Shown: in pieces, positions 41,379 to 49,681 of the stretch | Position numbering within the stretch: the stretch's first letter is position 1 | Layout: each line of letters begins with the position of its first letter | Origin: Streptomyces sp. NBC_00306 | Lineage (GTDB): Bacteria; Actinomycetota; Actinomycetes; Streptomycetales; Streptomycetaceae | Direction of reading: 5' to 3' | NCBI RefSeq assembly: GCF_036169555.1 | Contig: NZ_CP108032.1 | Coordinates: 558,001 to 622,000 of the forward strand | Length of the DNA: 64,000 nt | Notes under the pieces: generated by a model | What the model saw: the letters and a program-made list of their open reading frames with translations, nothing else | The model's database searches: none | Told to the model about the DNA's origin: nothing | Translations under genes and position numbers: made by a program

Positions 41379-41909
41379 TCAGGAGGGGTCCGCTCCCAGG
41401 ATCTGCTCGCCGTTGAAGACGCCGAGCCGCTCCTGATAGAGCTCCAGGGGAACGCCGTTGGGGTCCCGGAGGTAGAGGCTGTCCTCGACCCCGCGGTCCG
41501 GGCCGAGATACTCGACGCCCGCGTCGTCGAGGCTTTTGCGTGCCGCGGTGAACCGTTCCGCGTCCACGGACAGCGCCAGATGCTGTACGCCGCCGATCGT
41601 CTCCTCGATGGGCGGGTGGCCGTGTCCGGGGAAGTCGAAGAATCCCAGCAGATTCCCGTGGCCGATGTCGAAGAAGAAGTGGGTGGAGCCGCGGTAGTCG
41701 CGGTTCTCCACGATCTCCACCAACGGGAAGCCCAGGAACTCCTGGTAGAAGCGGATGGTCTCCTCGACATCGCGGCAGATGAAGGCCACGTGGTGGATGC
41801 CGCGGACCGTCGTCGGGGGCCGGTCCTCCGGCGCGCGCAGATACCGCTGCTTCAGCAGCTCCCGGCGTGCCTGCACGGCTTCCAGTTCGGCACCCTCGGG
41901 CTGCGGCAT
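41379..41909 (-). CDS. VOC-family (glyoxalase/dioxygenase fold) protein
   Basis: A 176-aa single vicinal-oxygen-chelate unit pair. ATG 41909 with AAGGAG 7 nt upstream. A 35-residue helical N-terminal extension (EAVQARRELLKQRYL) precedes the beta-alpha-beta-beta-beta modules; metal ligands are probably His in GIHHVAFICRD, His in GVQHLALSVD and Glu in GVPLELYQER. The fold covers glyoxalases, extradiol dioxygenases and epimerases; the substrate is unknown. It is divergent from paaK, so an aromatic-compound link is possible. Confidence 0.85.
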   Translation of the reverse strand: MPQPEGAELEAVQARRELLKQRYLRAPEDRPPTTVRGIHHVAFICRDVEETIRFYQEFLGFPLVEIVENRDYRGSTHFFFDIGHGNLLGFFDFPGHGHPPIEETIGGVQHLALSVDAERFTAARKSLDDAGVEYLGPDRGVEDSLYLRDPNGVPLELYQERLGVFNGEQILGADPS

Positions 41910-42108
41910 CGCGGTCTCCTTCGTCAAAATGCATGCGGGATTCAACTTCCTTCCCGCATCCTCCCCCGTCCGGCGGCGATCACCCCGGAGGCACCCCTCC
42001 ACTTCACCCGGTGACGAACCGCCGGAGACAATCCCGGTGCCGTCCGTAGGAGCCATCCACATCCCTTGACGCCTGGCCGCAGGGCTGAATTACTGATCCC
42101 GACGCACC

Positions 42109-42128
42109 ACGACCGAATGATCGGTCGT
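42109..42128. promoter_or_regulatory. Operator palindrome upstream of paaK
   Basis: ACGACCGAATGATCGGTCGT is a perfect 8-bp inverted repeat with a 4-nt centre, 25 nt before the paaK ATG. Form and place resemble TetR-type PaaR operators of phenylacetate genes. No regulator gene lies beside it. The rest of the 244-nt VOC-paaK gap includes ATGCAT and a TTTTGACG motif near the VOC start. Confidence 0.65.
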
Positions 42129-42153
42129 CCGATTTGGGACGGGAGAATCCGGC

Positions 42154-43434
42154 ATGACGGACCTGCTGGACGCGGCGGAGCGGCTGAGCCGCGAGGAGCT
42201 CGAGGCGCTGCAGCTCGAACGGCTGCGGGCGACCCTGCGTCATGCGTACGACCATGTGGACTTCTACCGCCGCTCGTTCGACACGGCAGGTCTGCGTCCC
42301 GAGGACTGCCACAGCCTCGCCGATCTCGGCCGCTTCCCTTTCACCGCCAAGACCGATCTGCGGGACAACTACCCGTTCGGCATGTTCGCGGTCGAGCAGT
42401 CCGAGGTCCGGCGCATCCATGCCTCCAGCGGCACCACAGGCCGTCCGACCGTCGTCGGCTACACCGAGCGCGACCTGGACACGTGGGCCGATGTGGTGGC
42501 CCGCTCGATCCGCGCGGCCGGCGGCCGGCCCGGTCACAAGGTCCATGTGGCGTACGGATACGGGCTGTTCACCGGCGGCCTCGGCGCGCACTACGGAGCC
42601 GAGCGCCTCGGCTGCACCGTCATCCCGGCCTCCGGCGGCATGACCGCCCGTCAGGTGCAGCTGATCCAGGACTTCCGCCCCGAGATCATCATGGTGACGC
42701 CCTCCTACATGCTCACGCTGCTCGACGAGTTCGAGAAGCAGGGTGTCGATCCGCGGTCCACCTCCCTGAAGGTGGGGATCTTCGGCGCCGAGCCGTGGAC
42801 CGAGGAGATGCGGCGGGAGATCGAGGAGCGCTTCGCCATCGACGCCGTCGACATATACGGGCTCTCCGAGGTCATGGGGCCGGGCGTGGCCCAGGAGTGC
42901 GTGGAGACCAAGGACGGCCTGCACATCTGGGAGGACCACTTCTATCCGGAGGTCGTCGACCCGTTCACCGGCGAGGTGCTGCCGGACGGCGAGCCCGGGG
43001 AGCTGGTCTTCACCTCGCTCACCAAGGAGGCCATGCCCGTGATCCGGTACCGGACCCGGGACCTGACCCGGCTCCTGCCGGGCACGGCCCGGGTGTTCCG
43101 CCGGATGGAGAAGGTGACCGGCCGCAGCGACGACATGGTGATCCTCCGTGGAGTGAACCTCTTCCCCACCCAGATCGAGGAGATCGTGCTGCGGACACCG
43201 CATGTCGCTCCGCACTTCCAGCTGCGGCTGACCCGCGACGGGCGTCTGGACGCGCTCACCGTCCGCGCCGAGGCCCGCAACGGAGCGACGCCCGACCAGC
43301 GGGAGGAGGCGGGCCGGGCGATCGCCGCGGCCGTGAAGGACGGCATCGGGGTGTCGGTCTCGGTCGACGTCGTGGATCCGGAGACGCTGGAGCGCTCGGT
43401 CGGCAAGATCAAGCGCATCGTCGACCTCCGCTGA
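42154..43434 (+). CDS. paaK: Phenylacetate-CoA ligase
   Basis: Activates phenylacetate or a related aryl acid to its CoA thioester. The 426-aa size and motifs are classical for PaaK: HASSGTTGRPTVVGYT (P-loop), YGYGLFTGGLG, VDIYGLSEVMGPGVAQEC, TRDLTRLLPG, RSDDMVILRGVNLFPTQIEE hinge and the C-terminal lysine in VGKIKRIVD. No phenylacetyl-CoA epoxidase (paaABCDE) or ring-cleavage genes are in the window, so it may serve scavenging or a distant paa cluster. A TetR-like operator precedes it. The ATG at 42154 is preceded by GGGAGA. Confidence 0.92.
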   Translation: MTDLLDAAERLSREELEALQLERLRATLRHAYDHVDFYRRSFDTAGLRPEDCHSLADLGRFPFTAKTDLRDNYPFGMFAVEQSEVRRIHASSGTTGRPTVVGYTERDLDTWADVVARSIRAAGGRPGHKVHVAYGYGLFTGGLGAHYGAERLGCTVIPASGGMTARQVQLIQDFRPEIIMVTPSYMLTLLDEFEKQGVDPRSTSLKVGIFGAEPWTEEMRREIEERFAIDAVDIYGLSEVMGPGVAQECVETKDGLHIWEDHFYPEVVDPFTGEVLPDGEPGELVFTSLTKEAMPVIRYRTRDLTRLLPGTARVFRRMEKVTGRSDDMVILRGVNLFPTQIEEIVLRTPHVAPHFQLRLTRDGRLDALTVRAEARNGATPDQREEAGRAIAAAVKDGIGVSVSVDVVDPETLERSVGKIKRIVDLR

Positions 43435-43497
43435 CCGCTTGCTGCCGGTTCTGTCCTTGCGGCTGCCGTGAGGTGCCCGCACGGCCATCATGAGCGT

Positions 43498-44292
43498 ATG
43501 AGCTCCTTCGAGGACACAGGCGGCGACACAGGCACAGGACCCGCGCCCCTGCCCCCGCTGCCCGAGGACTGGCAGCGGGGCATGGCGATCGCGGCGCACC
43601 CCGACGACATCGAATACGGGGCGGCTTCGGCGGTCGCGCGCTGGACCGCGCAGGGCAAGAGCTTCACCTACCTCCTGGCCACGCGCGGGGAGGCCGGCAT
43701 CGACGGGATGCACCCCGATCAGGCGGGCACGCTGCGCGAGGCGGAGGAGCGCGCGGGCGCCCGCGCCGTCGGCGTGGACGTCGTGGAGTTCCTCGACCAC
43801 CGCGACGGCGTCGTCGAATACGGCCCGGCGCTGCGCCGCGACATCGTCCGGGCGATCCGCCGGCACCGGCCCGAGGTCATCGTGTCGGGCGCGTTCACCG
43901 TGCGGATGGTCGGCGGCATCACCAACCAGGCCGACCACCGGGTGGTGGGCCTCGCCGCGCTCGACGCGGCGAGGGACGCGGGCAACCGCTGGATCTTCCC
44001 CGAGCTCGCCGACGAGGGCCTGGAGCCGTGGGGCGGGGTGCGCCTCGTGTGCTTCGCCGGGGCCGCAGAACCCACGCACGGTGTGGATGTGACGGGTGAT
44101 CCGCTGGAGAGGGGCATCGCCTCACTCGCCGCCCACGCGGAGTACACCAAGGGCCTCGGAACGAACGGCTTCGAGCCGCGACCGTTCCTGACCTGGGCGG
44201 CCAGGACGGCCGGTCCGGCACTGGGCGTCGAGGCGGCGCTGCTGCTGGACGTCCACGAACTGATCCCGCAGGGGCCGCCACCGTGGGTGTGA
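43498..44292 (+). CDS. PIG-L family (LmbE-like) deacetylase
   Basis: A 264-aa zinc-dependent N-deacetylase of the MshB/GlcNAc-PI deacetylase type. The metal motif AHPDDIEYG (residues about 34-42) and the second histidine in NQADHRVVG are intact; TRGEAGIDGMHP and REAEERAGARAVGV are family signatures. An acidic, Gly/Pro-rich N-terminal stretch of 25 residues precedes the domain. Known substrates include GlcNAc-inositol, mycothiol conjugates and antibiotic sugars; which applies here is unknown. It starts 63 nt after paaK on the same strand and could be co-transcribed. Confidence 0.88.
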   Translation: MSSFEDTGGDTGTGPAPLPPLPEDWQRGMAIAAHPDDIEYGAASAVARWTAQGKSFTYLLATRGEAGIDGMHPDQAGTLREAEERAGARAVGVDVVEFLDHRDGVVEYGPALRRDIVRAIRRHRPEVIVSGAFTVRMVGGITNQADHRVVGLAALDAARDAGNRWIFPELADEGLEPWGGVRLVCFAGAAEPTHGVDVTGDPLERGIASLAAHAEYTKGLGTNGFEPRPFLTWAARTAGPALGVEAALLLDVHELIPQGPPPWV

Positions 44293-44346
44293 CGGACGCG
44301 CCGGCAGGGGTGACCGGCGATCCGGCAGCGGGAGCGCGCGGCCTTC

Positions 44347-45846
44347 CTACTCGGCAAACCGGTCCCGCAGTTCCCGCTTGAGGATCTTTCCGCTCGCGTT
44401 GCGCGGGAGTTCCTCCACGAACAGGACCTTCTTCGGGGCCTTGAAATGGGGGAGCTTCTCGCGTGCGTGGTCGATGAGTTCGGTCTCCGTGACCTCGTCG
44501 CGGGTCACCACCACCGCCGTGACCGCCTCGATCCAGCGGTCGTCCGGCAGGCCGATGACCGCGGTCTCCGCGACGGCGGGGTGGGTGTAGAGCGCGTCCT
44601 CGACCTGCCGTGAAGCCACCAGCACTCCCCCGGAGTTGATGACGTCCTTGACCCGGTCGACGACCGTGAAGTAGCCCTCGGCGTCGCGTACGGCCAGGTC
44701 CCCGGAGCGGAACCAGCCGTCGCGGAACGCCTCGGCGGTCTCCTCCGGCTTGTCCCAGTAGCCCTCGCACAGCTGGGGGGACCGGTAGACGACCTCGCCC
44801 GCCGTGCCGTCGGGGACGTCCTTGCCGTCCTCGTCGACCACCTTCGCGTCCACGAAGAGCACGGGGCGGCCGCAGGAGTCCATCCGTCCCTCGTGTTCGG
44901 CCGGGCCGAGGACGGTGGCCAGCGGGCCGATCTCGCTCTGGCCGAAGCAGTTGAAGAAGCCGAGCTCGGGCAGGCGTTCCCGGAGCCGTTCGAGCACCGG
45001 CACCGGCATGATCGAGGCGCCGTAGAACGCCTTGCGCAGCCCGCCGAGGTCGCGGGTGGCGAAGTCCGGGTGGTTCGCCAGCGCGATCCACACGGTCGGC
45101 GGGGCGAAGAGGCTGGTCGCGCGTCCGGCCTCCACCAGGTCGAAGATCGCGGTGGCGTCCGGTCCGTCCAGGATGATGTTCTCCGCGCCGACCGCGAGGT
45201 AGGGCAGCAGGAACACATGCATCTGGGCGGAGTGGTACAGCGGCAGCGAGTGCACCGGCCGGTCGTTCTCGTTGAGATCGAGGGCCGCGATCGCGCTGAC
45301 GTACTCGTGGGACAGCGCCCGGTGGGTCATCATCGCGCCCTTGGGCAGCGCGGTGGTGCCGGAGGTGTACAGCAGCTGGACCAGGTCCTCCGTCTCCGGC
45401 TCCCGCTGGGGCGTGAAGTCGCGCGGTGTGGACAGTTCGGCCAGCAGCGAGTCGTCGGCGTCGCGCAGGGACCTGACGGCGGGTCCGTCCGGGAGCCGGG
45501 GCGCCAGGTCGGGATCGGCCAGCACCAGGGCGCTGCCCGACTGCTCGATGATGTACGCCAGGTCGTCGCCGGTGAGGTTCTGGTTGACGGGTACGTGCAC
45601 GAAACCCGCCCGCGAGCAGGCCAGGAAGGCGATGAGGTACGCGTCGGAGTTGTGGCCGTAGGAGGCGACCCGGTCCCCCGGCCGCAGACCGTGGCCGGTC
45701 AGGACGGCCGCCGCCGTGGTGACCGCGGTGTCGAGTTCCGCGTAGCTCCAGGTCCGGTCCGCGTAGTGCACGGCCGTGCGGTCGGGGGTGCGCCGGGCGC
45801 TGCTCCGCAGGACGGAGTCGACGGTGTTGCTGCGTACAGCTGTCAT
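44347..45846 (-). CDS. AMP-dependent acyl-CoA synthetase (medium/long-chain)
   Basis: A 499-aa ANL-superfamily ligase starting at ATG 45846. Motifs: YTSGTTALPKGAMMTH (P-loop; Ala replaces the usual Gly after TT), NCFGQSEIGPL, WFRSGDLAVRD, YFTVVDRVKDVINSGG hinge and the catalytic lysine in NASGKILKRELRDRF. Substrate is probably a fatty or related carboxylic acid. It is a single gene, divergent from an exported acylase gene; this suggests a link between amide hydrolysis outside the cell and activation of the freed acid inside, which is only inference. Confidence 0.88.
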   Translation of the reverse strand: MTAVRSNTVDSVLRSSARRTPDRTAVHYADRTWSYAELDTAVTTAAAVLTGHGLRPGDRVASYGHNSDAYLIAFLACSRAGFVHVPVNQNLTGDDLAYIIEQSGSALVLADPDLAPRLPDGPAVRSLRDADDSLLAELSTPRDFTPQREPETEDLVQLLYTSGTTALPKGAMMTHRALSHEYVSAIAALDLNENDRPVHSLPLYHSAQMHVFLLPYLAVGAENIILDGPDATAIFDLVEAGRATSLFAPPTVWIALANHPDFATRDLGGLRKAFYGASIMPVPVLERLRERLPELGFFNCFGQSEIGPLATVLGPAEHEGRMDSCGRPVLFVDAKVVDEDGKDVPDGTAGEVVYRSPQLCEGYWDKPEETAEAFRDGWFRSGDLAVRDAEGYFTVVDRVKDVINSGGVLVASRQVEDALYTHPAVAETAVIGLPDDRWIEAVTAVVVTRDEVTETELIDHAREKLPHFKAPKKVLFVEELPRNASGKILKRELRDRFAE

Positions 45847-45945
45847 GGCGCGATCCTGTGCGGTGCCCGGTGGACGGTCAAGTCCGCGGATACCGAACGG
45901 GATGTTGACACCTCGCGCCGCGACTGAATGCATGGACCATCCTGC

Positions 45946-45989
45946 TTCGAACTGACCTTGCCGGGAGTTCGAACTGACCTTGTTGGGAG
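45946..45989. repeat. 22-bp tandem duplication covering the acylase ribosome-binding site
   Basis: TTCGAACTGACCTTG followed by two variable bases and GGGAG occurs twice head to tail (45946-45967, 45968-45989). The second GGGAG serves as Shine-Dalgarno for TTG 45995; the second copy also contains an in-frame TTG at 45980. TTGACA at 45905-45910 upstream is a possible -35. Confidence 0.85.
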
Positions 45990-45994
45990 GCACG

Positions 45995-48376
45995 TTGCTC
46001 TTCCGCACCCGCCTGAGACGCCTCGGACTCGCCGGTGTCGCGCTCATGACCGCGGCGGCCGCGCTGCCGTCGGCGGCCGTCGCCGATTCCGGAGACCGGC
46101 ACGACCGGCACCCCTCCGGCGGCGGGCTCTCCGCCGTCGTCCGCTACACCGAGCACGGCATTCCGCACATCGCGGCCAAGGACTACGCGAATCTCGGTTT
46201 CGGCACCGGCTGGGCCCAGGCCGCCGACCAGGTCTGCGTCCTCGCCGACGGCTTCGTGACGGTGCGCGGGGAGCGCTCCCGTCACTTCGGCCCCGACGCG
46301 GCCCCGGACGGCTCGCTGTCGTCCGCGACGAAGAACCTCTCCAGCGACCTCTACTTCGCCGGTGTGCGGGACGCCCGCACCGTGGAGAAGCTGCTGGCCA
46401 CCCCGGCACCCGCGGGCCCCGGACGTCAGGTCAAGGAGCTGATGCGCGGCTGGGCGGCCGGCTACAACGCCTGGCTGAAGCAGAACCGCATCACCGATCC
46501 GGCCTGCCGCGGCGCCGACTGGGTACGGCCCATCAGCACGCTGGACGTGGCCAGGCGCGGCTTCGCGGTCTCGGTGCTCGGCGGTCAGGGCCGTGGCATC
46601 GAGGGCATCATCGCGGCCGGGCCCCCGGGCGCCGCGCCGGTCGCCGCCCCCGATGCCGCGGCTACGGCGAAGGCGGCGCGCGACCTCTTCTCCCCCGACA
46701 GCGCCGCCATGGGCTCCAACGCCGTCGCGTTCAGCGGCGCCACGACCGCGAACAGGCGCGGTCTGCTGCTCGGCAACCCGCACTACCCGTGGCAGGGCGG
46801 CCGCCGCTTCTGGCAGTCGCAGCAGACCATCCCCGGCGAGCTGAACGTCTCCGGCGCCTCCCTGCTCGGCACCGCTGTCGTCAACATCGGCTTCAACGAC
46901 AAGGTGGCCTGGAGCCACACCGTCGCGACCGGCGTCACGCTCAATCTGCACCAGCTCGTCCTGGACCCCGCCGATCCCACGACGTACCTGGTGGACGGCA
47001 GTCCGGAGCGGATGCGGAAACGGACGGTGACCGTGGGGGTCAAGGGCGGGGAGCCCGTGACGCGCACGCAGTGGTGGACCCGGTACGGGCCGGTCGTCAC
47101 CTCGCTCGCTCCGTCGCTGCCGCTGCCGTGGTCGGCGACGACCGCGTACGCGCTGAACGACCCCAACGCCGCGAATCTGCGGGCGTCCGACACCGCGCTC
47201 GCGTTCGGCAAGGCCCGCTCGACCGACGACATGGTCCGTGCCCTGCGGCGAACGCAGGGCCTGCCCTGGATCAACACCATCGCCGCCGACGCCCAGGGAC
47301 ACTCGCTGTTCACCCAGTCCCAGGTGCTGCCCCGGATCACGGACGACCTCGCCCAGCGCTGTTCCACTCCGCTGGGCAAGGTCACCTATCCGGCCTCGGG
47401 TGTGGCCGTGCTGGACGGTTCGCGGACGGACTGCGCGCTCGGCTCGGACAAGGACGCGGTGCAGCCCGGGATCTTCGGACCGTCGACGATGCCGACGCTG
47501 CGGGACGCCCCGTACGCGGAGAACTCCAACGACAGCGCCTGGCTCGCCAACGCCGACCGTCCGCTGACCGGCTACGAACGGGTCTTCGGGAACCTCGCCA
47601 CGCCGCGTTCGCTGCGCACCCGGGGCGCGATCCAGGACGTGGCGGCGATGGCCGAGCGGCGTGGGCTGACCGTGGCCGACCTCCAGCGGCAGCAGTTCGC
47701 CAACCGGGTGCCCGCAGCCGATCTGGCGGCCGCCGATGCCGCGCGGGCCTGCCCCGCCGTACTGCCCGGCGACACCGCTGCGTGCGCGGCGCTCGCGGCG
47801 TGGGACCGCCGGGCCGACACGGACAGCCGCGGCGCGCTGCTGTTCGACCGCTTCTGGCGCGGCTTCGCCACGCTGCCGCTCGCCGAACAGTGGAAGGTGC
47901 CGTTCTCCGCGGCCGATCCGGTGAACACGCCGAACACGCTCAACACCGCGTCCCCCGGCTTCGCCAAGGCCCTGACGGGCGCCGTCGCCGAACTGCGGGC
48001 CGCGGGCATCCCACTCGACGCCCCGCTCGGTGCCCACCAGTTCGTGGTACGCAACGGCAAGCGCATCCCGGTCCACGGCGGTACGGAGGCGCTGGGCGTG
48101 TGGAACAAGGTCGAGCCGGTGTGGAACCCGGCCGGCGGCGGCTACACGGAGGTCTCGACGGGGTCCAGCCACATCCAGGCGGTCGGCTGGGACGGCGGCC
48201 GCTGCCCGGTGGCCCGCACCCTGCTGACGTACTCCCAGTCGTCGAATCCGGCGTCGCCGCACTACAGCGACCAGACCGTGCTGTTCTCGGGCGAGCGGTG
48301 GGTGCCGTCCCGGTTCTGCGAGAAGGACATCCTCCGCTCGCCGAAGCTGAGGATCGTGAAGGTGCGGGAGCGCTGA
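45995..48376 (+). CDS. Secreted penicillin-acylase-family amidohydrolase (AhlM/aculeacin-acylase-like)
   Basis: An exported Ntn-hydrolase of 793 aa. TTG 45995, 4 nt after GGGAGG, starts a signal peptide (RTRLRRLGLAGVALMTAAAALPSAAVA). The alpha chain has the typical VRYTEHGIPHIAAKDYANLG and GTGWAQAADQVC; the beta chain begins at the nucleophile Ser241 in SAAMGSNAVAF after an Ala/Pro-rich spacer peptide. Beta-chain landmarks include NPHYPWQGGRRFWQ, GFNDKVAWSHTVATG and the C-terminal SSHIQAVGWD and YSQSSNPASPHYSDQ. Related Streptomyces enzymes cleave N-acyl-homoserine lactones, penicillin V and acylated lipopeptides, so quorum quenching is possible. A TTG five codons upstream is an alternative start. 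Confidence 0.9.
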   Translation: MLFRTRLRRLGLAGVALMTAAAALPSAAVADSGDRHDRHPSGGGLSAVVRYTEHGIPHIAAKDYANLGFGTGWAQAADQVCVLADGFVTVRGERSRHFGPDAAPDGSLSSATKNLSSDLYFAGVRDARTVEKLLATPAPAGPGRQVKELMRGWAAGYNAWLKQNRITDPACRGADWVRPISTLDVARRGFAVSVLGGQGRGIEGIIAAGPPGAAPVAAPDAAATAKAARDLFSPDSAAMGSNAVAFSGATTANRRGLLLGNPHYPWQGGRRFWQSQQTIPGELNVSGASLLGTAVVNIGFNDKVAWSHTVATGVTLNLHQLVLDPADPTTYLVDGSPERMRKRTVTVGVKGGEPVTRTQWWTRYGPVVTSLAPSLPLPWSATTAYALNDPNAANLRASDTALAFGKARSTDDMVRALRRTQGLPWINTIAADAQGHSLFTQSQVLPRITDDLAQRCSTPLGKVTYPASGVAVLDGSRTDCALGSDKDAVQPGIFGPSTMPTLRDAPYAENSNDSAWLANADRPLTGYERVFGNLATPRSLRTRGAIQDVAAMAERRGLTVADLQRQQFANRVPAADLAAADAARACPAVLPGDTAACAALAAWDRRADTDSRGALLFDRFWRGFATLPLAEQWKVPFSAADPVNTPNTLNTASPGFAKALTGAVAELRAAGIPLDAPLGAHQFVVRNGKRIPVHGGTEALGVWNKVEPVWNPAGGGYTEVSTGSSHIQAVGWDGGRCPVARTLLTYSQSSNPASPHYSDQTVLFSGERWVPSRFCEKDILRSPKLRIVKVRER

Positions 48377-48394
48377 CGGCGAGGGCTCAACGCG

Positions 48395-49495
48395 TCACGG
48401 GCTGAAGGAGAGGAAGACGAACGCGGCGAACAGCGCCAGATGGACGCCGCCCTGGAGCAGAGTGGCTCGTCCGGGCACCACGGTCAGCGCGCTCACCACC
48501 GCAGTGAGCACGAGGAGCACCATATGGGTGGCGTCCTCACCGAGGACCAGGGGCCCGGACAGCCAGATCGAAGCGAGCGCGATGGCCGGAATCGTGAGAC
48601 CGATGCTGGCGATGGCGGATCCGTACGCGAGGTTGAGGCTCGTCTGCACCCGGTTCCGGCGCGCGGCGCGGACCGCGGCGAGGGTCTCGGGCGCCAGCAC
48701 CATGAGGGCGATGACGACACCGACGACCGCCGTGGGGAGCCCGGCCGACTCCACGGCGTTCTCGATGGTCGGCGAGACGAGCTTGGCGTTTCCGACGACG
48801 GCGACGAGCGCCACCATCAGCAGGCCGAGGCTCGCCGCCGTCTGCCTGTCGGTGGGCGGGGGCGCGTGCTCGTCGGCGGCGGGCTCCCGGCCGTCGCGTT
48901 CGACGGGCAGGAAGTAGTCCCGGTGCCGCACGGTCTGGACGGCGACGAAGAGGCCGTACAGACAGATCGAGGCGACGGCGGCGAAGGTCAGCTGCGCCCC
49001 GGTGAACTCCGGACCCGGCTGACTCGTGGTGAACGTGGGCAGCACCAGGGTCATGGTCGCGAGGGTGCAGACGGTCGCGAGGGCGCCGCCGGAGCCCTCG
49101 GCGTTGAAGACGACGACACGGTTGCGCAGGGCTCCGACCAGCACACACAGTCCGACGATGCCGTTGCAGGTGATCATGACGGCGGCGAAGACGGTGTCCC
49201 TGGCGTACGTCGACACCTTGTCCCCGCCGCCCGCCATGAGGGTGACGATCAGTCCCACCTCGATGACGGTGACCGCCACGGCGAGCACCAGGGAGCCGAA
49301 GGGTTCGCCGACGCGGTGCGCGATGACCTCGGCATGGTGCACGGCGGCGAGGACGGCGCCCACCAGACAGAGCCCGACGAGGGCGACGACGAACCCGGGC
49401 AGCTCGCGCCCCCAGGCCAGCACGAGCGCGACCACGGCGACGACCGGCACCCAAGTGGTCCACTGAGCCGCGAGCGGTGCGGTGCCGGTCTTCAT
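48395..49495 (-). CDS. Ca2+/H+ antiporter (CaCA family, ChaA-like)
   Basis: A 366-aa membrane protein with about eleven hydrophobic segments. The two alpha repeats that form the ion path are clear: GEPFGSLVLAVAVTVIEVGL in the first half and YGSAIASIGLTIPAIALASI in the second, with the conserved Glu residues in EP and VIEV and in APETLAAV. ATG 49495 is the start; the 17 codons upstream are not typical. ChaA-type antiporters export calcium, sodium or potassium for proton uptake. It is convergent with the acylase (18-nt gap) and isolated from the upstream operon by a 16-bp hairpin. Confidence 0.9.
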   Translation of the reverse strand: MKTGTAPLAAQWTTWVPVVAVVALVLAWGRELPGFVVALVGLCLVGAVLAAVHHAEVIAHRVGEPFGSLVLAVAVTVIEVGLIVTLMAGGGDKVSTYARDTVFAAVMITCNGIVGLCVLVGALRNRVVVFNAEGSGGALATVCTLATMTLVLPTFTTSQPGPEFTGAQLTFAAVASICLYGLFVAVQTVRHRDYFLPVERDGREPAADEHAPPPTDRQTAASLGLLMVALVAVVGNAKLVSPTIENAVESAGLPTAVVGVVIALMVLAPETLAAVRAARRNRVQTSLNLAYGSAIASIGLTIPAIALASIWLSGPLVLGEDATHMVLLVLTAVVSALTVVPGRATLLQGGVHLALFAAFVFLSFSP

Positions 49496-49597
49496 GACGG
49501 CCACGCTGCCAGGGGCACGGGCGGGACGCGCGAGGTGCTCCGCCAACGGGGTCCCGGCGCGGCTCCGGGGCGAGTCCCCCTGGGAACGTGGCGATCG

Positions 49598-49634
49598 CCG
49601 ACCGGGTACCGGCCGAACGCCGGTACCCGGTCGG
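49598..49634 (-). terminator. 16-bp perfect hairpin after the nitronate monooxygenase/ligase operon
   Basis: CCGACCGGGTACCGGC (49598-49613) pairs perfectly with 49619-49634 around a 5-nt CGAAC loop, 48 nt past the stop of the minus-strand ligase gene. It separates that operon from the antiporter gene. Confidence 0.8.
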
Positions 49635-49681
49635 CAGGCCTCACGGGAAAAGCCGGGAAGCCGCCCGCCCGGCCCGGCGCG

